Source of the DNA: Chitinophaga dinghuensis
GTDB taxonomy: Bacteria > Bacteroidota > Bacteroidia > Chitinophagales > Chitinophagaceae
Assembly (NCBI RefSeq): GCF_003259435.1
Contig: NZ_QLMA01000003.1
Location: 709,584 to 773,583, forward strand
Length of the DNA stretch: 64,000 nt
Direction of reading: 5' to 3'
A program made the position numbers and the translations under genes. The notes under the pieces are model-generated. The model had not been told where the DNA came from, did no database searches, and saw only the letters and a program-made list of their open reading frames with translations. Shown here piece after piece: positions 44,034 through 52,544 of the stretch. Numbering within the stretch: the first letter of the stretch is position 1; every line of letters begins with the position of its first letter.

Positions 44034-44921
44034 ATGAAACATCTTATTTCCGCTGTCCGCACATTCATCCTGGCTTTCCTGTTGCTGGGAATGGGATTTA
44101 GCCATTCTTTTGCAGCCAGGAACTATTCTTTTGCAGTAAAAAAGGAAGGGCATGGTAAACCAATTATCCTGATTCATGGCTTATACTGTTCAGGAGCCGT
44201 ATGGGATGAAACTGTTGCGCATTATAAGAATAAATATACCTGCTATGAGCTTACCCTACCTGGATTTGCAGGTCAGCCTCCTTTGAAATCGGATACCATT
44301 CTCAAATCTATCGCACACGAATTGGCTGGCTTTATTCGGGATAACAAGCTGGAAAAGCCTGTTATCATAGGTCATAGTTTGGGTGGATGGCTGGCTATGC
44401 AGTTTGGTATCATGTATCCGGAGCTTCCAGGAAAACTGGTATGTGTAAGCACAGGTCCGTTCCTGCCTGCATTCATGCTGGGAACAAATGCTACCGCCGA
44501 TAGCGCTCGCCCAATGGCATTACAGATGAAGGAAAGAATGTCGTCTCTCAGCAGCGACCAAATTCGAAATGCGCAACGCTACATGCTAAGTAGTATGATC
44601 TCTGATACCGCCAATATTCGTAAAGTGATGGAGATGGCAGCGCTCTGCGATTCTTACACGCAAGGAGAGGTAATGTACGAACTGTATACCACCGACTTAC
44701 GTCAACAATTGAATACTATTACCTGTCCTATTCTTGCACTGGGGGATTGGTCTGCTTATAAGGATTATGGCAGTACCCGCAACAGTGTACTGGAAAACTA
44801 TAAATCCCAGTATCAAAAGGCGCCACAAACAGTAATTGCAATCAATGATGTAGCCAAACATTTCATTATGATGGATCAGCCAGGATGGTTCTTTGAACAA
44901 CTGGATGCATTCCTCAAGTAA
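44034..44921 (+). CDS. Secreted alpha/beta hydrolase
   Basis: This 295-aa protein has a signal peptide (about residues 1-28, ending SFAA). The alpha/beta hydrolase core shows the oxyanion motif ILIHGLYCSGAVWDE, the nucleophile elbow GHSLGGW, an acid near LALGDWSAYKD and a histidine in VAKHFIMMDQP. The substrate is not evident; relatives include esterases and proline iminopeptidases. It ends at a terminator shared with rsgA. Confidence 0.85.
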   Translation: MKHLISAVRTFILAFLLLGMGFSHSFAARNYSFAVKKEGHGKPIILIHGLYCSGAVWDETVAHYKNKYTCYELTLPGFAGQPPLKSDTILKSIAHELAGFIRDNKLEKPVIIGHSLGGWLAMQFGIMYPELPGKLVCVSTGPFLPAFMLGTNATADSARPMALQMKERMSSLSSDQIRNAQRYMLSSMISDTANIRKVMEMAALCDSYTQGEVMYELYTTDLRQQLNTITCPILALGDWSAYKDYGSTRNSVLENYKSQYQKAPQTVIAINDVAKHFIMMDQPGWFFEQLDAFLK

Positions 44922-45000
44922 ACATAATTGGGTACGTGATCAGTCCAACAATAACTGATAAAGGGTTTAAAGATTAAAAATACGCTTTCGTATAAACGCA

Positions 45001-45036
45001 AAAAGAAACCGCAGCTAACAGCTACGGTTTCTTTTT
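45001..45036. terminator. Bidirectional terminator between the hydrolase and rsgA
   Basis: AAAAGAAACCG pairs with CGGTTTCTTTT, with an inner AGCT/AGCT pairing. It serves the convergent genes on both sides. Confidence 0.75.
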
Positions 45037-45083
45037 GTGTTTATGTCCTTCAAAGTTGCGCTTTGTTTTCTTTATTGAAGGTA

Positions 45084-46145
45084 TCAGTACTTGCTGTCTT
45101 TTCGGTGCTTGAATATCTGCCTGGCCATTTTAGTGAAATGCTTTTCATTTCGCCGCTTATCCGCTTTACTTGTTAGGAAATGGTCTTGCTCACGTAATAG
45201 TTTCAGATAGCTGCGGTATACCGTTTCAGGCAATGTACCGTTTTGTACAGCTGCTACGATGGCGCACCCTGGCTCATGTTGATGGGTGCAATCGGCAAAC
45301 CGGCATTTTGGCGCCAGCTCATCTATGAGTGGGTGATATATGCCTGCGCTTTCGTTCTCTCCTGTAAGGCCAAACTCGCGCATTCCCGGTGTATCGATGA
45401 TCATGCTGCCATTAGGAAGCAGTACGAGGTGCCTGGCGGTGGTGGTATGTTTTCCCTTGTTGTTGGCAGTGCTGGTAGCTCCTTCTTCCTGCAGCTTGTA
45501 ACCTAACAGACTGTTAAGCATTGTACTTTTGCCTACGCCTGATGATCCCAGCAAAATATAAGTGTGCCGGGGTAGAAGATATTGGCTCGTCCATGCTGCC
45601 TGCTGCGCCTGATCCAGCGCGCTGGTGAGTACCACCGGACAATTATATCCCAGTTCCATCACCGCTTGCCGGTAAGTTTCCGGATCGGGTACGAGATCGG
45701 ACTTATTGAGAATAACAACAGGCTGAATATTGCATTGTATAACCTGTTGAAGGTAACGTTGCAAACGCATAAGATTGTAATTATGATCGAGCCCCTGCAC
45801 GATAAGTGCGGTGTCGATGTTCGCAGCAAGTACCTGGCGCGTGCTTTGCGTACCCGGGGCTTTGCGACTAAGCTCGTTGATGCGCGGCAACGTATCGATG
45901 ATGATACATTCCTCCTCATAACGTTTCACCAGTACCCAGTCACCTGTTTTGGGATAGGCTTCAGGTTCACGGCTGTTGATAAGTGCTCCTGAAAGCTGCC
46001 CTTCCAGGGCGCCCGTTTCAGTGATCAGAAGATGTTTAAATCCTTGTATAGACAGAACTCTCGCAGGTTCGAGGTGCTGAGATATATTTGTTTCGAAATG
46101 ATGCATAAAATGCTCATTCCAACCGTACAACTGTAGTGTAGGCAT
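45084..46145 (-). CDS. rsgA: Ribosome small-subunit-dependent GTPase RsgA
   Basis: This 353-aa protein starts at the ATG at 46145; the longer frame to 46217 would add 24 residues and is less like the family. It shows the circularly permuted G-motif order: NKSD (VVILNKSDLV) comes first, then the P-loop GSSGVGKS, then DTPG. A C-terminal zinc knuckle (CRFADCTHQHEPGC) follows. RsgA checks the decoding centre and releases RbfA late in 30S assembly. A plausible -7 box lies upstream. Confidence 0.94.
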   Translation of the reverse strand: MPTLQLYGWNEHFMHHFETNISQHLEPARVLSIQGFKHLLITETGALEGQLSGALINSREPEAYPKTGDWVLVKRYEEECIIIDTLPRINELSRKAPGTQSTRQVLAANIDTALIVQGLDHNYNLMRLQRYLQQVIQCNIQPVVILNKSDLVPDPETYRQAVMELGYNCPVVLTSALDQAQQAAWTSQYLLPRHTYILLGSSGVGKSTMLNSLLGYKLQEEGATSTANNKGKHTTTARHLVLLPNGSMIIDTPGMREFGLTGENESAGIYHPLIDELAPKCRFADCTHQHEPGCAIVAAVQNGTLPETVYRSYLKLLREQDHFLTSKADKRRNEKHFTKMARQIFKHRKDSKY

Positions 46146-46323
46146 GGTATAACAAATGTTGTCTTGCATATGCGAATAGGCATAGCAAGTCAGTTCCAAT
46201 AAATTTATTGAATACATTCAACGCAGGTAGCCGGAGAATATTAAAGCGGAAACGCTTTGTGGGCCTGCGTTAGGCAACAATGATCGGCAAGAGATGATAT
46301 GTTGATTGGCGTGTCATAGACTA

Positions 46324-46331
46324 CAAAGGTA
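46324..46331 (-). promoter_or_regulatory. -7 element for rsgA
   Basis: The minus strand reads TACCTTTG, a consensus -7 box, about 180 bp before the rsgA start. The -33 element is not clear. Confidence 0.4.
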
Positions 46332-46561
46332 GGGAAATATTGATAAGCTTTACCCGAAAAAAGAAAGGTACCCAGAACTGGGACCGTATCTTATTAATTT
46401 TCAGTTCTTTTCTGCGGATACGAGCCTCCTATGAGCCACGTATTTTTACGTGATTGTGCCGCGCCTTTTGAGCCTGATGGAATATATGGGATATTTACAT
46501 TGACTTTTCCCTCTTTTTTCAAAAAAAGAAAAAAGTCTCCGTTTTTCTGAAATGCTATTGA

Positions 46562-46577
46562 ACTATTTTAAAATAGT
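46562..46577. promoter_or_regulatory. Perfect 16-bp palindrome beside the operon promoter, candidate operator
   Basis: ACTATTTT is followed at once by AAAATAGT. It ends 1 bp before the -33 TTG of the operon promoter. A half copy, ACTATTTTAAA, recurs at 46630-46640, just after the predicted start of transcription. The arrangement fits a regulator binding site. Confidence 0.5.
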
Positions 46578-46578
46578 G

Positions 46579-46607
46579 TTGTTCTTTTACCGAACTTGAT
46601 AATTTTG
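46579..46607 (+). promoter_or_regulatory. Bacteroidota-type promoter of the 46.8-64 kb operon
   Basis: A -33 TTG (46579-46581) is spaced 18 bp from a TAATTTTG -7 box (46600-46607), the consensus layout for the primary sigma factor of Bacteroidota. The predicted start of transcription is near 46613, giving a 5' leader of about 190 nt. Confidence 0.6.
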
Positions 46608-46805
46608 CGTATATACAGATAGATACCTAACTATTTTAAATATTTAACCACCAAATTATTATAACCATTTCCTAAAGAAGTATTGTCGTTATAGTGTACT
46701 CGTTGTATTTACTCCATTCCTTACTGGTATGAAATGGGCTGATTATTGACTCAGGTAGTACCTGTTCGGTTTGTTATTTGTTTCAGTCTTAAAAATATTG
46801 CTAAG

Positions 46806-48212
46806 ATGGCTGATTTAAATGCCAAATTTAATGGCTCGTATCTTAATAGTGCAAATTCATATATTAATATTGATGCCGACCTGGCTGATAAGTATAACAA
46901 AGGCCCCAATAAATATATGCCATTGTTAATTGATCCTAATGTACCAATGAATCTGGCGAATATCAAGGCACACATGCAGAAACGTATGGATACCTTTAAG
47001 AGCCGGGTCAACCTGAATGAGCTGTACTTTGCAGGAATTACGGACGAAGAAATCATCGCTAATGAGAAAAGTAAAGCTCCTCCAATTATTGTAATGTCGT
47101 CCGGCCGCGCAGATTGGATAAAAATAGCATTGCAGAATGGCCAGAATGCTATTGACGCGTTAGGCGGGAAATACACAGGTATAGTAACTGATGAATTGAT
47201 TTTTATAAATGGCCCCGTACCCTTTTATTTTCCTAAAAGATATACTGGTGAAAGTGCGAAAAGAAACTTTTACATATTTGTTCATCAGACAGAATACGAA
47301 TGGTACGCCAATGAACTTGCTGGATTTGGCATTACTGTAATCGGGTGGAATACACAAAGAGACAATCTGCAAGCTGATAAAGATTATGATGTATGCCTTG
47401 GATTTGGTATGAGCAGATACGCAGTCTTTCAGTTCTTCAAAGACTTCTTTAAGTTGCCCGGTAGCCCTTCACATAAAAAAATCTGGATGCTGGATGATAA
47501 TCTTTGTCATATAAAAGGATTTCCCGGATTTAGTACTTGTGAAAACCGAAATCAAAATGCTGGTGTCGGATTTTGGGTGGCGAATAATCTTTGTGCGCAA
47601 CAGTTTTTTACCACGATGGGGAGTAAGGCCCAGGGAAAAAGCATAGAAGACGAATTCACAAACCTGGCCGTGGATAAACCAACTTTTATACAACAGGGAA
47701 TGCTGTGGAATTTTGCACAGATTGCAGATGAGTTAAGTTTTAGTCCCTATTTCATCGCTTCAAATGAGGATATCACCTTTGGCAGAATGCTGAAGAAATA
47801 TAATCCCAGCAATTCCTATACAATCTCTGGTACAACTATTCTTAAATGTCAGACGCCTGCCGCACCTTCAGATGCTGTTATAGATCCGGGATTTGTCATT
47901 CATAAAAATCAAAAGGACGTAATTTATTTGTGTCTTTCTGATCCATCGAATAAAAACAATTTGCAAGTGCTGAACACTAAAACAAAGGTTGCCAAGGAAT
48001 TATTTGAATTCATGGGTGATATTGACATTGATGTTCGGTCGAAAGAAACACAATCGCTTTCCTTTGTTAAATCTGGAGAACAAATTGTAAGAACGGGCAT
48101 GCACCAAACTGGCGCCGACATATTTGATGCCGTTCCTGAGGGATGCTTTATTACATCCGGCACTTTCTATATCTACAGGTATGCATCTACTATTGCTCCA
48201 TCCAATTCTTAA
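46806..48212 (+). CDS. Glycosyltransferase-like protein with a DDN motif
   Basis: This 468-aa protein starts at the ATG at 46806 (MADLNAKF); an in-frame upstream start would add 20 residues of poor quality. Residues 92-110 (APPIIVMSSGRADWIKIAL) and 155-200 (FYIFVHQTEYEWYANELAG, then ITVIGWN) precede KKIWMLDDNLCHIKGF with D230, D231, N232, the layout of a GT-A fold nucleotide-sugar site. This loosely resembles the TET/JBP-associated or GREB1-type glycosyltransferases; that is from memory and uncertain. It is the first gene of the eight-gene operon and could modify one of the encoded proteins. Confidence 0.55.
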   Translation: MADLNAKFNGSYLNSANSYINIDADLADKYNKGPNKYMPLLIDPNVPMNLANIKAHMQKRMDTFKSRVNLNELYFAGITDEEIIANEKSKAPPIIVMSSGRADWIKIALQNGQNAIDALGGKYTGIVTDELIFINGPVPFYFPKRYTGESAKRNFYIFVHQTEYEWYANELAGFGITVIGWNTQRDNLQADKDYDVCLGFGMSRYAVFQFFKDFFKLPGSPSHKKIWMLDDNLCHIKGFPGFSTCENRNQNAGVGFWVANNLCAQQFFTTMGSKAQGKSIEDEFTNLAVDKPTFIQQGMLWNFAQIADELSFSPYFIASNEDITFGRMLKKYNPSNSYTISGTTILKCQTPAAPSDAVIDPGFVIHKNQKDVIYLCLSDPSNKNNLQVLNTKTKVAKELFEFMGDIDIDVRSKETQSLSFVKSGEQIVRTGMHQTGADIFDAVPEGCFITSGTFYIYRYASTIAPSNS

Positions 48213-48222
48213 CTAATACTTT

Positions 48223-51200
48223 ATGTCTATAAACGACCTGGTAGCAAATCTAAGAAATCAGGCTACTGCTAAAGGAAGTATTACGCTGGATAATACCATA
48301 TTGTCCGATGATCAGCTCACGGCTATCCGGGCATCATTTGGCCTGTCTGCTTCAGCAAACATCACAGTGAATGCAATGCAGCCATCAAGTATTCCGGACC
48401 CTACAGGTAACAGCATAACAATCAATGCGGGAAATGCTGATCTGCTGAACCAGACGGGTATTGCTGTTAAGTCACTCAGTTTTACTGTGGGTACCAGTAT
48501 TGATTTTATCCTGAACTTGCAGATGGCTGACCAGTGGAAATGGACGGACAGCTTTCCTAAACTAACCCCTTTTCCTTTTAATAAAATTAGCTGTAGCGCT
48601 ACTTACTTCGTATATACCACTAAGGCCGTAGATACCTTCCCGTTATGGTCTGCGAGTAATGATGATTCCATCCCACTGGCAACAGGACTTAACCTGGGTA
48701 CTAAACTTTCGCTGCAGGCTTTGTCAAAGCTCCCGGCCATATTTGGCACTATCAATACGGATGTAAAGGCGGCCGGCCCTATAGTCAATAACAGCGCATA
48801 TCCATATCCTGTTATGATGCTAACCGCCAAGTTGCTGGATAGCTTCTCTTTATTTGGCTCTTTAACTATCAGCGACCTTGTTTATATTGTTCAGATAACG
48901 GAACCGCAACATCTGGTACAAGAAGTGATTTCCGCAGTAGGAGCCACTGTCGGGGATATGCAAATCCTGTTAGATATCAACCAAAGCACGGAAATGCTAA
49001 GGGTTACAGGTAAATCCGTGAACGGAAATGAAACTTTGGGGAGCCTTTCAAGTGGCACATTAGGACAAGCTGTATTGCCTGCTGGTACAAACTTTAATGA
49101 CTTTGTTCCATCCACATTCAACAATGTATTCGATTCGATTACGTTTAATGGATTTTATATCGCTGCAACGCTGGGAGCCCAGAAAAGTATAGACAGAGTG
49201 ATTTTCTCCATAGGACAGAAAAGTAATACGCATATTAATCTTGGTGCATTCGATCTGACAAATTTCCTCCTAAACGTAGCCTGGACAAATCCACGAGGGG
49301 CAAGCCCGACAATAAATGTGAGATTTTCGGCAAGTGGAATGATCCCATTAAAAACCTTCACAGCCCCCCTGAACTTTAATATCGTTGTAGCTAAAAATGG
49401 CTCATGGGCTATTCAATCAATTGAAGCGGATTATCCTGGTATTATTAATCTTGCTGATATTATCCAGGAGGTAGCTCCAGGTACACAAATACCTGATGAA
49501 CTTAAGGGTCTTAGATTTGGCGAATTCCTGTTAAAGGCAGATGTGGCATCGAAGGACTATACCTTATCGCTGCATGGATATTGGGACTTGACGATTATGT
49601 CTGCAATCGTTTCAAGTAAATATTATTTATTATTAAACAGCACTAACGGAAAAACTACTTTTGAATTACAGGCCGGATTCAATGTCGGAGATAGTTCCGT
49701 AGGTGCAGATATTACGCTCGGCCAACAATTTACCTTCACAGGTGAAGCAGATAATATTTCTTTATCCGATCTCCTGACCAGTATGTTCGGTGTATTGGGC
49801 ATTGATCTTTCTGGTCTACCCGAAATTATGCTGAACACACTGAAGATAGACTATCATAAAACAGTAGCTGATCTGATAAGTGTAGACGCAAATCTCACAT
49901 TTGGAAACAATTATACCGGTGTATTTTCATTAGTGGCAAAAAAGAATGCCACAGACTGGCAATTCATCGCCTATGCAGGTCTGGGAGCCAATAATCCTAT
50001 TGATATAGGAGCGCTGCTTCCGTTAATTGGCAATGACATCAAAGGTGAATTTGAAATCAAAGATGGGTTCTTTATCATCACGTCAAAGACGATAGGAGAT
50101 CTCACCCTGTCTGCAAAGCCTGGACTAACCGTTAAACCAGGCATTTCACTCGGATTCGATGTCGTCCTGGCTGGCTCTGATCAGCAACTGGTGCAGCAAA
50201 TCCTTTCCTATCCTGACGCGCAGGAACAAAACAATGCTGTTTATTATATCGCAGCTGATGGAGCTCTGATAAGATCTAATGTTGATGACACTAGCAATGA
50301 TGCAAATCAGACTGGGAATGTACATTCCTTCACCATCAATAAACAGATCGGGCCAATACTTTTCAAGAGTATCGGTATTAAGTACGCAGATTTCACTATT
50401 AGTGCAGCATTAGATGTCAGCATGAATATTGGCCCGCTTGGAGCTTCGCTGGATGGGCTCTCTGCAGGGATAGCATTAAAAGACGATTATAAACCGGTAT
50501 TCGGGCTGAATGGCTTGGGCATTGCCTATGCAACTCCTGCACTCACCATTGAAGGGGCATTGATAAGATTACCAGATAGCCAGCTGAGTGAAGGAATTAA
50601 ATTTCAGTTCGACGGCGTATTAATTGTAGAAGCAGAGCAGTTTGGCCTTTCGGCCCTTGGCTCATATGCGCAGAAGACAGACAATACACCTTCCTTTTTC
50701 CTTTTTGTAGATATAAATGCTGTCCTGGGAGGCCCGCCACCGTTAATCTTTACAGGATTAATGGGAGGATTGGGGATCAACAGAAATTTGTTGATGCCTA
50801 AATTTGATGAGGTACAGGATTTTCCGTTGCTGGCAATAGGTGCGCCGCAATCTGGCAGCCCTAAAGATATTGCCATGCGTACCTTACAAATTCTGGAAGG
50901 AGAAATCGCAGGTAATAGCGGAAAAACAGAGGTCTGGATACCTCCAAAATCAGGGGATTACTGGTTGGCTGCTGGTGTCAAATTTACCATCGCAGATATC
51001 ATATCAGGAGAATTACTATTGGCCGCTGAATTTGGAAATCAACTGCAATTTGCCGTACTGGGACTGGCTTCCCTCAGCCTCCCTCAAAATGTAAGTATCG
51101 ACAGCGCATTTGTATTCGTAGAACTACAAATGGAAGCCGTATTCCAGCCATTAGATGGGTTCCTGGGCGTCGCTGCCAGTCTTACCAATAATTCATTTGT

Positions 51201-52539
51201 TCTAACGAAAGACTGTCATCTTACCGGAGGGTTTGCCTTTAATCTCTGGTTTGGCAGCAATCCCAATGCCGGCCAGTTTGTAGTGACTGCCGGCGGGTAT
51301 CACCCTGCTTTTTCAATTCCTGATTACTATCCGAAAGTACAGCGATTAGGTTTCAGCTGGCGTGTATCCGGCGATGTGTCCATTAAAGGAGGGTCTTACT
51401 TTGCCATTACGCCTTCTTGTGCAATGGGAGGTGGTGGCCTTGAAGTACTGTACCAGAGCGGACCTGTTAAAGCCTGGTTTACAGCTCAGGCAGACCTGAT
51501 AGTTGCCTGGCATCCGTTTTCTTTTAATGCCACACTCAGAATTGAAATAGGCGCATCCGTAAGAGTAAGCGTCTGGTTTGTGCATAAAACAGTTACCGTG
51601 CACCTGGGGGCCGACCTTGAACTATGGGGCACTCCACTCGGAGGAAAAGTAAAAGTACATATTGTAATAGTTACCGTAACGATACATTTTGGTTCCAGTG
51701 GCGCAGATGATCCTAACAAAGAGGCAATAAGCTGGTCGGAATTGAAACAGATGTTGCCTAAGCCGGAAGATATACTGAAGTCGGTAGCCAATACTGGCGT
51801 TTCTTCCATGCTACGAAGAGATAAAGGCAGCGGGCAAATTGTTTTTAATGATAACAACTCCAGTAATACTACTCCTGTATGGATTGTTAGGTCAGGCTCT
51901 TTTGCATTTAACACACAAAGCGTAATCCCTGCCAGCAGTCTGCAATATGGCAGTAGTGGTAGTAAAAGTGCCAGTGGACCAACGATTAATATACGTCCAA
52001 TGTTTAAAAGCGGAATTACATCCGTACATCAGGTAAGCATTACCCAGGGGAGTGCAAATGGTCCTGAAGTAGATGTAAGTGACTGGTCTTTTAATCCTGT
52101 AACAGATAATCTGGCGGCCAACTTATGGGGAACCCTCATCAAAGACAACAGTGGAGATTATGTACAACGCCCGGCAAAACCCTCCGCAGATGTGGTAGGA
52201 GGGCTGCTTACCGGATATGCAGTCCAAGTACCGGGGCCAGATCCCGGAACTACATTTGGGTTAATCGATATGACACTGCTACAGGAAGAATACCTGGCAA
52301 ATAATGCTGCCAATCCACTGAATACCAGTGAGCCCAGATCCGCTGATTATTTACCAGCAACAAGCAGTACAACTATCAGCGACATAGGGGGGATAGCTAC
52401 TACGCTTAAATCCTCCAGAGATTCTATCTATGATGTACTCAAAAATAGTGGCCTCTATTCCGGTGATAATGATACTATGAGCGATATGGGGGCTAATGCA
52501 ACAAATTTATTTACCAGCGTACCAATGGAACAATCATAA
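48223..52539 (+). CDS. Giant beta-rich protein, DUF6603-like
   Basis: This 1438-aa protein has no signal peptide. Alternating hydrophobic strands with D/N-G turns repeat throughout. A glycine- and hydrophobic-rich section covers about residues 680-1160 (GISLGFDVVLAG, LGASLDGLSAGIAL, VRVSVWFVHKTVTVHLGADLELWGT). That last segment resembles the DUF6603 domain known from fungi and bacteria; I recall the family but not a function. The C-terminal 200 residues are polar. It is 10 bp after the glycosyltransferase-like gene and 5 bp before the next gene. Confidence 0.65.
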   Translation: MSINDLVANLRNQATAKGSITLDNTILSDDQLTAIRASFGLSASANITVNAMQPSSIPDPTGNSITINAGNADLLNQTGIAVKSLSFTVGTSIDFILNLQMADQWKWTDSFPKLTPFPFNKISCSATYFVYTTKAVDTFPLWSASNDDSIPLATGLNLGTKLSLQALSKLPAIFGTINTDVKAAGPIVNNSAYPYPVMMLTAKLLDSFSLFGSLTISDLVYIVQITEPQHLVQEVISAVGATVGDMQILLDINQSTEMLRVTGKSVNGNETLGSLSSGTLGQAVLPAGTNFNDFVPSTFNNVFDSITFNGFYIAATLGAQKSIDRVIFSIGQKSNTHINLGAFDLTNFLLNVAWTNPRGASPTINVRFSASGMIPLKTFTAPLNFNIVVAKNGSWAIQSIEADYPGIINLADIIQEVAPGTQIPDELKGLRFGEFLLKADVASKDYTLSLHGYWDLTIMSAIVSSKYYLLLNSTNGKTTFELQAGFNVGDSSVGADITLGQQFTFTGEADNISLSDLLTSMFGVLGIDLSGLPEIMLNTLKIDYHKTVADLISVDANLTFGNNYTGVFSLVAKKNATDWQFIAYAGLGANNPIDIGALLPLIGNDIKGEFEIKDGFFIITSKTIGDLTLSAKPGLTVKPGISLGFDVVLAGSDQQLVQQILSYPDAQEQNNAVYYIAADGALIRSNVDDTSNDANQTGNVHSFTINKQIGPILFKSIGIKYADFTISAALDVSMNIGPLGASLDGLSAGIALKDDYKPVFGLNGLGIAYATPALTIEGALIRLPDSQLSEGIKFQFDGVLIVEAEQFGLSALGSYAQKTDNTPSFFLFVDINAVLGGPPPLIFTGLMGGLGINRNLLMPKFDEVQDFPLLAIGAPQSGSPKDIAMRTLQILEGEIAGNSGKTEVWIPPKSGDYWLAAGVKFTIADIISGELLLAAEFGNQLQFAVLGLASLSLPQNVSIDSAFVFVELQMEAVFQPLDGFLGVAASLTNNSFVLTKDCHLTGGFAFNLWFGSNPNAGQFVVTAGGYHPAFSIPDYYPKVQRLGFSWRVSGDVSIKGGSYFAITPSCAMGGGGLEVLYQSGPVKAWFTAQADLIVAWHPFSFNATLRIEIGASVRVSVWFVHKTVTVHLGADLELWGTPLGGKVKVHIVIVTVTIHFGSSGADDPNKEAISWSELKQMLPKPEDILKSVANTGVSSMLRRDKGSGQIVFNDNNSSNTTPVWIVRSGSFAFNTQSVIPASSLQYGSSGSKSASGPTINIRPMFKSGITSVHQVSITQGSANGPEVDVSDWSFNPVTDNLAANLWGTLIKDNSGDYVQRPAKPSADVVGGLLTGYAVQVPGPDPGTTFGLIDMTLLQEEYLANNAANPLNTSEPRSADYLPATSSTTISDIGGIATTLKSSRDSIYDVLKNSGLYSGDNDTMSDMGANATNLFTSVPMEQS

Positions 52540-52544
52540 ATACT

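Larger units (their letters stand above)
46146..46805. other. Divergent control region between rsgA and the large operon
   Basis: This 660-bp gene-free region holds promoter-like elements for both sides: a minus-strand -7 box at 46324-46331, a plus-strand -33/-7 pair at 46579-46607, the 16-bp palindrome at 46562-46577, and a poly-T/poly-A hairpin at about 46513-46535. No coding frame is convincing. Confidence 0.6.

Noticed and set aside
46513..46535. Poly-T/poly-A hairpin as a terminator of a missing gene
   Set aside because: It consists almost only of A/T runs, with no GC stem and no gene ending nearby, so it is probably low-complexity sequence.
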